Shown: piece after piece, positions 36,481-47,955 of the stretch
How positions within the stretch are numbered: the stretch's first letter is position 1
Layout: every line of letters starts with the position of its first letter
Source of the DNA: Hemileia vastatrix
Taxonomy: Eukaryota; Basidiomycota; Pucciniomycetes; Pucciniales; Zaghouaniaceae
NCBI GenBank assembly: GCA_030280995.1
Contig: JASXTE010000015.1
Location: forward strand, 4,699,001-4,763,000
DNA: 64,000 nt
Reading direction: 5' to 3'
Position numbers and translations under genes: made by a program
Notes under the pieces: model-generated
Told to the model about the DNA's origin: nothing
Databases searched by the model: none
The model's input: the letters and a program-made list of their open reading frames with translations, nothing else

Positions 36481-37335
36481 ATTAATTAAGAATAGTATCT
36501 GAAGATAGTGGTTGTTAAAAGATGAATTGAAGCAAAAAATGAAGAATCAGTTTTGAATAAAACGACAAAATAACTTTTTAGCATATGCTATGCTAAGCTC
36601 ATAATTCTTTCACATGTATTATTATTATCTTTTTAATAAATATTGGAAGTAAATCAATGATAACTGAAATGAATAATATGGCTTAAAAATAAATCTTGAG
36701 CCTATAGAGTAAATTTTGGTTTGTGGAGGAAGAAAAATTTTCTCAATAAAAATGTGCTTTATTGTTACATTATAATCACAAAATAGAATAATTTCACTCT
36801 TATTACACTTATTTATGTTTCTGTCTAATAGTAAAATGCTTTAGATGTCAGTTCAAAATCCAAATTGAAACTACTACCTAGAACAATGTCTTGATACTAA
36901 CATACTTTTTGTAAGTCTTTGGAAAGACACTTATGGTGATCTCAATAATATTAAAATTGATTTGAATTGTATGTTTTATCAAATATCTATGTAGTCTAGT
37001 GTAATAATTGAGATACTACAGTTTAACCTTCTGTTACCAACTTGGCAAGAAAATATATGTAGATATTCTTAGAACGAATATCAAATTTTGCTTTCCACAA
37101 GATGGGAAAGTGAATATTATGATATGTTAAGTGATATGTTCAAGCTTTGCTCAATCTGTGCTCAGCTCAAAATCAAAGTAATCACCAAGCTCCAAGAAAC
37201 CTGTGATTGAGTTTGGTTGAACCTAGGTCTAACTGATTACCAAATCTTTGTCCAATTAATTTAAATCTGGTTTCACAATGAACTCCCAACAGCCTTCCAA
37301 CAGCTTTCCAACCACTTCCCAACATTTTTAAATGA
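36481..37335. other. Right subterminal region of giant element; no gene seen
   Basis: Upstream of the SNF2 start and inside the right terminal repeat. AT-rich, no ORF or tandem repeat that I can support. Confidence 0.45.
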
Positions 37336-37375
37336 GGGGTATTGCTAGCAATACCCCCCCAAATTTTCTGTGGTG
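37336..37375 (-). repeat. Right terminal inverted repeat of giant element
   Basis: Reverse complement of 10489-10528: a palindrome centred on GCTAGC (37336-37357), seven C in all, AAATTTT, then CTGTGGTG at 37368-37375. AAT follows at 37376-37378. Confidence 0.8.
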
Positions 37376-38359
37376 AATACTTTTATTATACTCTCTGTTT
37401 ATCAAACTACACTTCACCACCTTCTATACTACCCTCCTTATAAAAGTGAGTGTCCTTTTATATAAATTTTAAATTCAGCGCCTTTTACATATCTTTCCTT
37501 TCCCTACAGGTTTTCCTACAAAATTTCAACACTAATTCAAGATTATGAAATGGTATCTAAATATCTCAATGATCTATGTACAGTGTTTAGCATAATTTCT
37601 GGTCCTAATAGTGCTTGAACCATTATTTTAACTCTGCTATTAGCGTTCAATGCTTTGCCTTTCTGTACATACCCTATTGTCAGCCTAGATATCCCTAGGA
37701 CTGAGTATTTTTTATACTTAAAATATGATAAACTTAAGTACATTAAGCTTATATCTCAAAAATAAGGTTAAAATAATAATATATATGATTATATTACATA
37801 TATATATAATTATTACTCTATTATATAAATTATAGTAGTTTAAATAGCTTATCCATAGCCTAATAATACTTATGAAGGTGTTAATGAAGTCATAATATAC
37901 TTATCTTAAGTGATATGAAGTAATTATTGACATACATAAGTTTATATGTATACATAAATCACATATTTGGTGAAATATGCAGTATATTAGGGGGTGTCAG
38001 TTCTGGCAAATCCGCACTTAAATTAAGTGCGGATTTCAAACCAAATCAGCACTTACAAATCAGCACTTAAATTTTGCAAAAAAGTCACTTATTTCAAAAA
38101 AGGGTGTCAGTTATGACCTCAAATCAGCACTTTTTTCCCGTTTTTTTTCACAACCACATTTTGGCCACAAAACATCCCTTCCTTTCTTACCCCATCCCTG
38201 TCACATGTGACACACTGACCTTCCTCGCTACCTACCCATCAATCCTCGGCACACACCCCTTCCTGACATTTTCAATATTTTGACCAGGCATGTTTACATT
38301 CTTTTTTACTTATTTCTTCTACTTTTTAATCTTTTTTCTTGTTATGTGCCAGTTTCATA

Positions 38360-39293
38360 ATGCCTCCCAGACATTCCAAATCTCAAAAGGTAACTCAAAA
38401 ATCTGCTTCGTCACAAAAGTCCCCTCGTAAAGCAAGCCCTACACCTGAAAAATCAAAGTCAGGTTCAGGTCAGCTTAAAAAGGATGATTATCTCATCATA
38501 ATCAACTTCCTTAAAATAAAATAAAATTTTGAAGCATGTTTTGGATGTGAAAAGTCCACTCGTATTGGATGTCCACCTTCTTCAAAGGTTAATGGCTACT
38601 TATTGATGGCCAATGAAGTAAGGAAGAAAACAAGGGAGAGAATCGATATCAATCCTAAACAAATGAAGGAGAGATTTAAGAGTTACCAATCAAAATATAA
38701 AAAGGCTCATCATGCTGCAAATGAAACTGGATTTGGTATTGACGATGATGATTTGGAGATTGGAACTACTACTGTTTCCAAAAAGCTCAATGTCATGTGT
38801 CCTTTCTATGAGGAAATGGATAATCTTTTTGGCACCCGAGTTGATGTAAACCCTTGGTTTCTACACGATACTACTAAGCATATACCCTCTGGATCCAAAC
38901 CTTCCTATAATCCTCCCAACACACCTTTACTTGAAGAAGATCAAGATATAAGTAAGTTTTGTTTACTATATATCTTAATCATTAACTCATTTATTTATTT
39001 ATTTCAATTTAATTTTCTCAGCGAAATCAACTATTGCAAATAATGCCCTTGACTTTGAGAAGATGAAGTTTGATCATATGCTAAGGAAAGATCAGCAAGC
39101 CTTAGATTTGGAAGAAAAAAAATTTGAGGTAGAGCAGATGGAAAGAGTAAATGACCGTCAATTTCAAAGAGAAATGGCTACTTGTGAATTGGAAAAACAA
39201 GAGAGTTTTAAAAAAAAAGATTTCATTATGGAATGTGTTAAAAATGGCCAATCTTATGAGGACATTAAAAAATTACTTGACCTTTTCAATTGA
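38360..39293 (+). pseudogene. Harbinger Myb/SANT-like DNA-binding protein
   Basis: Exon 38360-38951, intron 38952-39021 (GTAAGT...CTCAG), exon 39022-39293. The N-terminus is basic (MPPRHSKSQKVTQKSASSQK); next comes a region resembling Harbinger partner proteins (STRIGCPPSS, NPKQMKERFKSYQSKYKKA), and the C-terminus is a charged coiled coil (LEEKKFEVEQMERVNDRQF). In Harbinger elements such a protein brings the nuclease to DNA and the nucleus. An in-frame TAA at 38522-38524 separates LIIINFLKIK from NFEACFGCEKST; the flanking frame is continuous. Copy 2 lacks this gene. Confidence 0.68.
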
Positions 39294-39448
39294 TAAATTG
39301 TTTTTCTAGTTAATTTAATTTTGGTAATATTTTCTTATATGCTGACTTATAAAAGGAAAAGAATATAGTACGTTATTTTTGACAAAAATTTGAATGTATA
39401 ATAAAAATTTTCTATCTTTACTTGCTAGTCAATAAGTTTGCTTATCTA

Positions 39449-39727
39449 AATTTTTCTAAGTCATCAATTTCACATGTCAGATTTAAAAAATTGGCAATGC
39501 CCTCCCCTGCATTTTATTGAAACAAGGGGTGGGTACCACCAAATTTTTCTAAGTCATCAATTTCACATGTCAGATTTAAAACATTGGCAATACCCTCCCC
39601 TGCATTTTATTGAAACAAGGGGTGGGTACCACCAAATTTTTCTAAGTCATCAATTTCACATGTCAGATTTAAAAAATTGGCAATACCCTCCCCTGCATTT
39701 TATTGAAGTAAAGGGTGAAAGTCATCA
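39449..39727 (+). repeat. Three 93-bp tandem repeats inside Harbinger copy 1
   Basis: AAGTCATCAATTTCACATGT recurs at 39458, 39551 and 39644, each followed by CCTCCCCTGCATTTTATTGAA. The same unit appears inverted in Harbinger copy 2 near 48890-49020. The 88-codon ORF across it is a by-product of the repeat. Confidence 0.85.
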
Positions 39728-40174
39728 AAATTTAATATAATTACATAAATTAATTAATATATAAATAAGATATGTCAAGTATACTACTTTTAAAGTAATG
39801 ACAATTCCTTAAGCCAAAATGCAGATCAAGTCTAGAAACTAGGTTTGGGACTTTCCACAGGTATAGGCTAGAGGAACCCCATGAAACAAATTAATGTTAT
39901 CATGATTACCATTTATACAACACAAGGTCGTGGGCCCATTACTTTAATTTCATAAATTGAAATATCATATTTATTTATTAAAAATTTATGGAAGAATATT
40001 AAATATTTGGTTATTTTTTTGTATATATTACTTGATTGAGTTACTAAGAGGGGCAATAATGCTCTAACAACATGCTCGCTGCATTAGAACTCAATCATGT
40101 AATAATACAAAAAATTTTAAAGAATTTTCTTTGATGGAAAAACAATAATTTTACATTTTCAGCTAATATTTTAT

Positions 40175-40545
40175 GGAAGTGAACTCTGTTCTTCGCCCGA
40201 AGAACAGAGTTCATCCTCCTATTTTCACACTCTGTTTAAAAAGAATAAAATGACTTACCTGGAGAGATGAGTTGAGAAAAAAGAAATATAAGTGAATGGA
40301 AGTGAACTCTGCTCTTCGCCCGAAGAACAGAGTTCATCCTCCTATTTTCACACTCTGTTTAAAAAGAATAAAATGACTTACCTGGAGAGATGAGTTGAGA
40401 AAAAAGAAATATAAGTGAATGGAAGTGAACTCTGTTCTTCGCCCGAAGAACAGAGTTCATCCTCCTATTTTCACACTCTGTTTAAAAAGAATAAAATGAC
40501 TTACCTGGAGAGATGAGTTGAGAAAAAAGAAATATAAGTGAAATT
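40175..40545. repeat. Three 123-bp tandem repeats, each with a hairpin
   Basis: Units start at about 40181, 40304 and 40427. Each begins with a 15-bp inverted repeat (GAACTCTGTTCTTCG, two bases, complement), one copy with a C substitution in one arm. The rest (CACTCTGTTTAAAAAGAATAAAATGACTTACCTGG) is near identical between units. The array interrupts the 3' side of the Harbinger nuclease gene. Confidence 0.88.
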
Positions 40546-41152
40546 GATTGAGTGATGTAGGAAGAGAGGAGAAAACGGATATGAGTGAAGAAAAAAAAGA
40601 GAGTGACTGAAAAAATATGCGTTTGCTGAAAATATGCGATTTCATTTTTGTTGGCCAGGTGAGAAGTTGAGATTCCAAGGAGTTGATGGCAGTGATACAT
40701 CGTTTGGTATAAGTGTTAACTGAACCATACCCTAAATCAAAGACATTTTCTAAACGTTTCAAAGCGGCTCCATTACCATTTGAACCCAAACGACATAGTG
40801 TGATGGCCAATTGAATTGAAGGATGTCGTTGTTCTTTTTGAGAATTATTGTGAAATATGGGATGATCCTGAATAAGCTCAAGCAATTTAAGGAAACATTC
40901 CTGAGAAGTCCTGAACAGCTGTCTAAAACTGGGTGTAGATAGGTTAAGAAGTGTTTGGATGGTGTACTTGGGGGTATGAAGTACTTGAGGCTTTCTGGGA
41001 AGAAGGTAACGTTTCGTGGCCATTTTTGATAAAAAGACAAAATCTTCTTCTAGATCAGAATCAGAATCGCAATCAGAGTCCAAGAGCAGTTCAAGAGCCA
41101 TGAAAGTCATTGCTTTATGTAATTTATCACGATTTGAAAGTGAGGAAGGCAT
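40457..41152 (-). pseudogene. Harbinger DDE nuclease, truncated after N-terminal part (copy 1)
   Basis: Starts MPSSLSNRDKLHKAMTF (41152), acidic stretch SDCDSDSDLEEDF, then the helix-turn-helix-like region of Harbinger nucleases (QLAITLCRLGSNGNGAALKRLENVFDLGYGSVNTYTKRC) to LTWPTK at about 40640. Beyond that the frame runs into low-complexity sequence and the tandem repeats, and no DDE motifs follow. Copy 2 (49093-49710) keeps the next segment with the first catalytic Asp, so a rearrangement has cut the gene here. Confidence 0.75.
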
Positions 41153-42329
41153 AACTCTTATATGATATGATATGAAGATGTAAGTGATGTACGATGTTTT
41201 GAGTTATGAAGTGTTATTCTGCGGAGTGCTGCGTATGAATGGGATGATGCTGACAAATCAGTGAAATGGGACTTGATGGTGAAATCAGCACTTTTGGTTG
41301 AGAAAGTGCGGATTTGAGTGAAATAAGTGACTTATTTCATTTTGAAATCCACCAGTATTGGGGCTAGTGTGTTTTGGAAATCCGCACTTATTTAAGTGCG
41401 GATTTGGTCAAATTTAAGTGCGGATTTGTAAGTGCGGATTTGCCAGAACTGACACCCCCTATTATGTATATTTAAGTATATATGTTAGTTTTAGCCTCTT
41501 AATAGCCTATAACCTTTGTTTTTCTGATTATTTTAGGTCATATGGACGTATCCAGTGGACTCACAACGCCTACAGAAGCATAAACATCTATTTCAGGTGC
41601 ATACACTCAGTCTGGACAACTTAATCTGCTTCCTTGGATGGATATTCACGGATTTATGGGTTGGGAGGTCATTTCTGGGTTAATATGGATGCTTGGGGAT
41701 GTTATTGGGGTCTTTTACATTTCATTTGTTTCATTTATATGTTTTGGGTTTCATTATATTCTCTTTGGATGAGTTTTTTTACCTGTTTCTTCATGGTATC
41801 CGTTTTTATCTGGATTTTCTATTTATGGTATAGGTCTGTGTTATCATTAATTGTGATGGATGGTCCTTACTGGAGGTCTGGGTGTCGATTCTGCTTAAAG
41901 TGGAAGCCATGGGGAGGTGATGGGCCCTCACAGTGCTGTAATTGCCGGAGATAGCAGTGATATCATCTGGATTGAAGGTCTGTGCACTCCAGTGGATTTT
42001 GGTATAAGGGAGGATTTTGACAGTTATTAGACATCATTCACTTACTACAATTCAAATAAATATTATAACACAATTATTATTATTCAAAGATATATTATAA
42101 AGCCATTATAAATTGATATTATCTTTATATAAGCTATAACTATATTATATTCATCTATTTTCCACCACTAGCATGCATTTAAATCCAAGTATTGTGAGTT
42201 TTATTTGAGCATAATTATTTTATTAGTCTTCCCCTGAGGTTTAATCACTAAATCATTTATCAATAAGTAGTACGACCATAAATAAATACTATTATATCAT
42301 ACTTAAATACTAGATACACTGACACCTAT

Positions 42330-43312
42330 TCTCCTTGAGATAATTAACTATATATTAATTACTGAACCACCTCTCATATCAATCATAATAATCCATTATT
42401 TCCATGTGATATCCACTAATTGTGAAACCCTTAATTCTAAGTAATTAATGCTTCTTAAAGTCTTACTTTCTTATCTTCTATTAATTAAGCGCTGGTCACT
42501 GACCCACACATACTTCTAGCGCTACTCTTTTCCTATCAAGGTTTCTACTACCATTTTCCAATTATAGTTTACATTCAAAGATTTTGGCATATGACTAGGT
42601 TTGAAACTCATACCCTTTCTTATCACTGCACACTCCTTAATATATATTTTGTTTCTAGTGCTGGTTGTAGCTTCCTTACCTTAAATACATACTATATTCC
42701 TGCCTTATAGTCCATTTTACGCTTCTGCCTTTTCTCTGGTTGTTGCTACTTGTATATCCATACTTCCCCTAAAAAATTGTGCGCTGAGTGTCCATCTTTT
42801 ACTGCACTTTTGAAGGCCCCTTAGTTGCACTTCCGTAATCATCCTCCTTGGCAACCCCATTTTTACGCTTTAGAGAATTGAGCCCTCTGCATCTCTCCTG
42901 ATACTTTTGCTGCGTCTTTGCAAGATGTATGCCACAACATCTGGTTGGTAATTTTTCCCCTTGTGTTTGGGCCATTTATGGATGGTGCTAGTGTTTTGGG
43001 TAGTTCCTGTGCTTGGCTTTGAAAGAATCAAACTCTGCCTCTGTGGGGAAGAGATATGAGTGTTTCTCCTCTTCTAGATATTTCATAAGTCTGGCATTCT
43101 GCTCTTGCATTGCAGCAAGGAGGGCTGCATCAGATTGACCTGGGGGGCTTATGATTCTTTTGTAGTGCACCAGCTATAGATCAGAAAGCTTTTTAAGACA
43201 TAAGAGGGCAGACTACTCCTAGAGTTAATACAAGCCTAAGATGAGACTGAATATTCTGATACAGCAGTGAGACCAACTAAGACTGACTATGTTGGGGCTT
43301 CCAACAGTGAGG
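42330..43312. other. Unassigned region; possibly split RT-4 LTR
   Basis: No convincing gene. A 60-residue minus-strand frame at 42988-43170 (LLAAMQEQNARLMKYLEEEK) has coding-like composition but no recognisable family. TTCCAACA at about 43304-43312 could be the outer LTR end that pairs with TGTTTGGAA at 10086. Confidence 0.3.
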
Positions 43313-44171
43313 GTTACAGCTATGAGAGACTAAGAAGTAACTGTATTACTATATAGGTTTTCCAATTAGGAGAGTGGCACATAACTTACCCCATAAGACC
43401 CCCTTATGCAATATCCCTTGATTCCTCCTATTACAATGCATAGCGCCCAAAGTGCTCCTCCTCCTCAACCTAAATCCTAAAAGGTTTTACCAGTGAAAAG
43501 TTATTTAATTGATTTAATTTATATGTTTTTATAAGTTTTTTTATTGAAAGATGTTAGAAATAAGTTCCTGGTTTGAAGTCCTTTATAATTATACCCTATA
43601 AGTGTATATTTATTTTTTTAAGTAAAATATTTGAAGTGTGATGTAAAATTATTATATTTACAAGGGGATTAAAAATTGCAAATTTTTATGTAAAAGATAT
43701 TTATCATGTGTGATGAATGTCTATGTATGTCTGTTGCAATTCTTTGTATGATGTTTAATTTTAGGTCTACAGCTAATATATGCATATCCCAGTCACATTC
43801 ATTCTTTCCCTTTCAAGATCTTGTCTGGAGTTTGTATGGACCTCTGGACTCAATTAGAACCTTAAAACCTTTATAAAATATCTATACAAATTAGAGATGA
43901 TAGAGCTAAATCTAGAGAACCTTTCCATTTATTTTTTAGTTTGTACACCCCTATTCACCAAGGTAAAAATCATCAAATTTCAGTAATTTAAAAAAAAATA
44001 AAAATATTTAAAAATACTTAAAAATACTTATAAATTATTAAAAATATAACAAAAATAGGAAAAATTCTGATAAATTTTTAAATTTTCTTGAGTCTCCTAA
44101 ATTTTATTTCCATACATTTTTAAACTCATAATAATTTTTCTTCATTTTAGAATAAATATTTTCTTGGCACA
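43313..44171. other. AT-rich region downstream of the RT-3 gag fragment; nothing seen
   Basis: No ORF, LTR end or repeat that I can support. The expected downstream gag-pol of RT-3 is missing. Confidence 0.4.
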
Positions 44172-44892
44172 TTATTTTGAACAAATATTTGCCATAAAAC
44201 TAACCATTTTCATTTTAATAGTCCTGCATGGGCCAGGGTCTTGAGCTACTAGCTGCTGACGATTCTGTTGGTAATGGTTCATCAGGTAATCCCATTTCCA
44301 CTGTTCCACTTGAAGAGTGTTTTGACTTTGAGTTAAAGAGCTGGGTGCCTGATGGGGCTGAGGCTGAGGCTGAGGCTGAGGCTGAGGCTGAGGCTGAGGC
44401 TGAGGCTGAGGCTGAGGCTGAGGCTGAGGCTGAGGCTGAGGCTGAGGCTGAGGCTGAGGCTGAGGCTGGGGCTGAGGCTCAGGCTGAGAGGCTGGGAAAG
44501 GAGGAGGTTGAACCTGCTTTTGATTTAAGAGCTTCTGTATCTGTTTCCAGAGTGTGTCTACTCTTGCTTTGTACTTCATTCTTTCTGCTTTCAGCTCTTT
44601 TATATGGCTGGAAATATTGTTTATTTGTTGTGTCAGAGGGATCTTTTTTATTTTTATACCCTTTAGAGGATTTTCCTGATTGATCTAAGGCTTTACTTCT
44701 TTCAGAGTAGTTTGGTGAGGGGGGTTTGCCACTTCTCCTGACTTTTCTATGTCCTGGAGGGTATGAAGATATTTTGTTAACTGAAGAATTCTTGTAAGTT
44801 AATTTTGAAGAACCTACAGATTCATTATCTACATCCACATCAATTTCATCCACATGAAGGTTATCCATGCCTTTTGCCAAACTACTGAACAT
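44172..44892 (-). pseudogene. RT-3 gag N-terminal fragment in two overlapping frames
   Basis: The first frame (44892-44479) reads MFSSLAKGMDNLHVDEIDVD, then a basic serine-rich region, and stops at the hexamer repeat. The +1 frame (open from about 44625 to 44172) reads SSHIKELKAERMKYKARV, a Gln-Pro tract, then QWKWDYL, and matches the RT-1 +1 ORF. Frame relation (+1) is the same as in RT-1 and RT-2. The remainder of gag and all of pol are missing. It lies downstream, on the minus strand, of its leader (44893-45570) and LTR (45580-50590). Confidence 0.65.
44357..44467. repeat. (CTGAGG)n hexanucleotide microsatellite
   Basis: About 18 units. In the minus-strand +1 frame it encodes alternating Gln-Pro; because the unit is six bases, length changes keep that frame open. 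Confidence 0.92.
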
Positions 44893-45579
44893 GGAACTGT
44901 GAATAAAAATACAAATTTTATTTAATTATTTAAATTTATATTTTAATAAAAAATAAATAAATTATTTCTTGAAAAAATTAAATTCAAAAAAAAAATTAAC
45001 AATAAAAAATGTAATACAAAAATATGTAATTACAATTGATATTATTAAGACTTACAATTCTTATTAAGGAACCAAACCAAAAAGTTTTAATAAGTCAACC
45101 GAAATAATTAATACCAAAAAAAATATCTCGGTAATATTGAGACTAAGTACTGAGTACTATTATGGTCAACCAATTTAAATCAAAAAAAAATTCTTTCAAA
45201 AAAATTAAATTAATAATTTATTTAAAATATTTTATAATGATCTTCTAGGACTAAGAGTTATAACTCTATTATGGTCAACTAAGAAAAAATAAAAAAATTT
45301 GAACACTTACACTCAGTGAATCAGAAATTAAGCCACCATCACTGTTATTGCAATAAAAATTTAATAATATAAGTGAGAGGTGCAAAGGTTAATTTACTAT
45401 AGTGATCCAGAAATCACTTCAAAAGTATATATTATTTAATATATTATAAATCTAAAAGTTCAAACCCAAGTTCAAAACAAAATTACAGAAAAAGTTTTAT
45501 TTTTTGCTTAGGTGGTCTGTGCACAGTGTCATTTGTCGCAAAGGGCCTATTGTTGTTGTTGTTTGGAAAGGCCCCCAAT
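44893..45579 (-). other. RT-3 leader and primer-binding site
   Basis: On the minus strand, motifs like TTAGTTGACCATAATAG...AGTCCT (about 45170-45290) recall the RT-1 leader repeats. ATTGGGGGCCTTTCC at about 45565-45579 corresponds to the primer-binding sites next to the RT-1 and RT-2 LTRs and marks the LTR boundary. ORF 45497-45715 crosses this junction and is not a gene. Confidence 0.55.
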
Positions 45580-47955
45580 TATTGGAGGGTTGCCTAGAAG
45601 AAGGAGAAAAAGAAGGACAAAAGAAGAGGCAGAAGAGGAAAGTTAAAAAAAAGGTTTGTAATAGTAATTGAGAAATTAAATATAATTGAGTTAATGGAGA
45701 GAAATACAATGACACTTTATAAGCAATGACACAACAGTAGATTTAAGTGGTATTTAATATATTTAATGCAATAAGTTATATCTTAATGCGTGGCAATAAA
45801 TTATTATTGTTTATAGACTTATGGAAACCTTAGTATTATATAAAATTTAGATTAGAACTGTAGTACTAAATAAAATAATAATAATTTGTATTATATTTAA
45901 AATATGATAAAGTATGAGTGTAATAAGTGATGCCCTACCAGAGAGGTTTCCAAAGCCACTTTATAGGCAAGAGGACCTTTTGAGTGGTTCATTAGTATTT
46001 ACAAAATAGTAAGACAATGTGAAAATAATTAAAAGAATTTTAATTAAAAACATAAAAAATAAGAGCAATAAATTAAACCTGTGAATAAGCAACTACTTTC
46101 CCACCATAAAATTCCAAAGAGAAATAGAATTAATTTAATGAATAGCTACCTGAGTATGATAAACTTAAATCTGTGAGAAAGGAAATCTAAAACAGGTAAT
46201 ACAAATAGCTGAAAAGGTTTAATTAAAATAGAAGGATTTATTTTCACGCTTTTATTAGGGGGTGTCAGTTCTGGCTAATCCGCACTTAAGTTAAGTGCGG
46301 ATTTCAAACCAAATCAGCACTTACAAATCAGCACTTAAATTTTGCAAAAAAGTCACTTATTTCAAAAAAGGGTGTCAGTTATGACCTCAAATCAGCACTT
46401 TTTTCCCGTTTTTTTTCACAACCACATTTTGGCCACAAAACATCCCTTCCTTTCTTACCCCATCCCTGTCACATGTGACACACTGACCTTCCTTGCTACC
46501 TACCCATCAATCCTCGGCACACACCCCTTCCTGACAATTTCAGTATTTTGACCAGTCATGTTTACATTCTTTTTTACTTATTTCTTCTACTTCTTAATCT
46601 TTTTTCTATTGGTGTCAGTTCTGACCTCAAATCAGCACTTTTTTTGTGATTTTTTTTATCAAAACCACATGTTGGCCATATCATCCCTTTCTTTCCTATA
46701 ACATTTTGTACTCTCCAAATGTCCTCTTTGTGTACTTCATTCACTTGGGTTGGTATTTTGGTTAGTTGCATATTCATTTTTTTTGGAATTTACGGTGAAT
46801 TTTTTTTTTTTGGATGGCTCATTGGTTTTCTTTCACCAGCTCAACATGAAATCGCATATTTTCTGAAATTGCATATTTTGTCAGTGATTTTTTTTTCATT
46901 CATCCCTCATAACCTTTTCCAATTCTCCTCCAACATCCCTCAAACAATTTGGTTTCATTCATTTTGTCATCTCATCTCTCCAGGTAAGTCACTTTATTCT
47001 TTTTTTTTGATTTTTTGATTACTAATTATAATTTTTTTTGTTTTTTTCTGTTTATTTTATTTTTTTTATCTAAATTTTTTTTGTAAGTGGTTATTTTGGA
47101 TTTCAATGGTATAATTAACCTTTTTTTTCTCTCCCTCTTTACTTTCTTTTTTAGCTCCATCACCCTACTCTTCATCCCTCCTTGGCATGGTCATTATCCC
47201 CCCTTTCCCTTATTTCACTTTTTTTTGGCTCCATTTCATTGAAACACATACATTGCACATTCTTTATGTATTTCACTTACTCCATATTCAATTTCCCCAC
47301 AATTCCAACATCAATCTTTCTCACTCTATTTTTCCTACTTTTCAATCAAGGTAAGTTTCATCTCCTTTTTTTCATGCCTATATGATATCTCATTCCTTCT
47401 ATGAACACTTCATACTTAAATATATGTATGACTCTTATCTGGATAACAGTGAACTTATAAAACTCCTTTTGATCTCATCTTCATTACCACTTTTCAAGTT
47501 TTTGTAAAATTTTGAAAATCAGACCCGGAATTAGGGTTAGGTTTATTCAAATCTATTGTTCTTTTTACTGAAGATTCTCCTGAAGGCTACCTTTCATTTC
47601 CCACAAACAGATTTGAATTTGATTCAGTGGTTGCTGAGATATTGACCGTTAAAGTTGAGCCTTTTTTTTCCCAATTTAAATTTTTATTTCATTTTTTTAT
47701 GTAAAAAATTAGGTTTAGGTTTATTTAAATCACATGTCCTTTAACTGAAGATTCTACTAAAGCATATCTTTCATTTCCCACAAACAGGTTTGAATTAGGT
47801 TCAGTGGTTGCTGAGATTTTGACCTTTGAAGTTGAGCCTTTTTTCCAAATTTCACTTGTCTTATTTCACATTTTTATATTGCATATTTAGAGGATAAGGA
47901 TTCTGAAACTCTTATATGATTATTATCTAGGCATTTCAATTATATAGGCATATAT

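Larger units (their letters stand above)
10486..37378. mobile_element. Putative giant tnp2/CACTA-like DNA transposon, ~26.9 kb
   Basis: The element body runs 10489-37375. Both ends carry an inverted ~41-bp repeat: left 10489-10528, starting CACCACAGAAAA, then seven G, then a palindrome centred on GCTAGC; right 37336-37375 is its reverse complement with two mismatches. The trinucleotide AAT directly flanks both ends (10486-10488 and 37376-37378). A CAC...GTG terminus with a 3-bp duplication is what EnSpm/CACTA-group transposons make, and a tnp2-type transposase lies inside (28507-31885). The interior also holds Tet-like oxygenase, SNF2, accessory genes and two unusual structured regions. The boundary call rests on the termini and duplication; the size is exceptional, so two independent elements sharing termini is the main alternative. 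Confidence 0.72.
37990..41459. mobile_element. PIF/Harbinger DNA transposon, copy 1
   Basis: 3470 bp with inverted ends GGGGGTGTCAG(T)TCTGGC...GCCAGAACTGACACCCCC, followed inward by repeated AAATCCGCACTTA motifs in both orientations. It sits inside the solo LTR; comparison with RT-2 LTRs (near 54010-54025 and 61680-61695) gives the empty site CAGTATATTATGTATA, so the duplication is TATTA, or ATT if the element is taken to start with A. It carries the two genes usual for the superfamily: a Myb/SANT-like protein (+) and a DDE nuclease (-), both damaged. Confidence 0.85.
37673..42329 (+). repeat. Solo gypsy LTR, interrupted by a Harbinger element
   Basis: LTR halves 37678-37989 and 41460-42324 together form a ~1.17-kb sequence homologous, in reverse orientation, to the RT-2 LTRs (53147-54324 and 60820-61994). 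It begins TGTCAGCC and ends CTGACA, and is flanked by CCTAT on both sides (37673-37677 and 42325-42329). No internal gag-pol accompanies it, so it is a solo LTR left by LTR-LTR recombination. ORFs 41418-41624 and 41634-41954 are non-coding LTR sequence. Confidence 0.88.
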
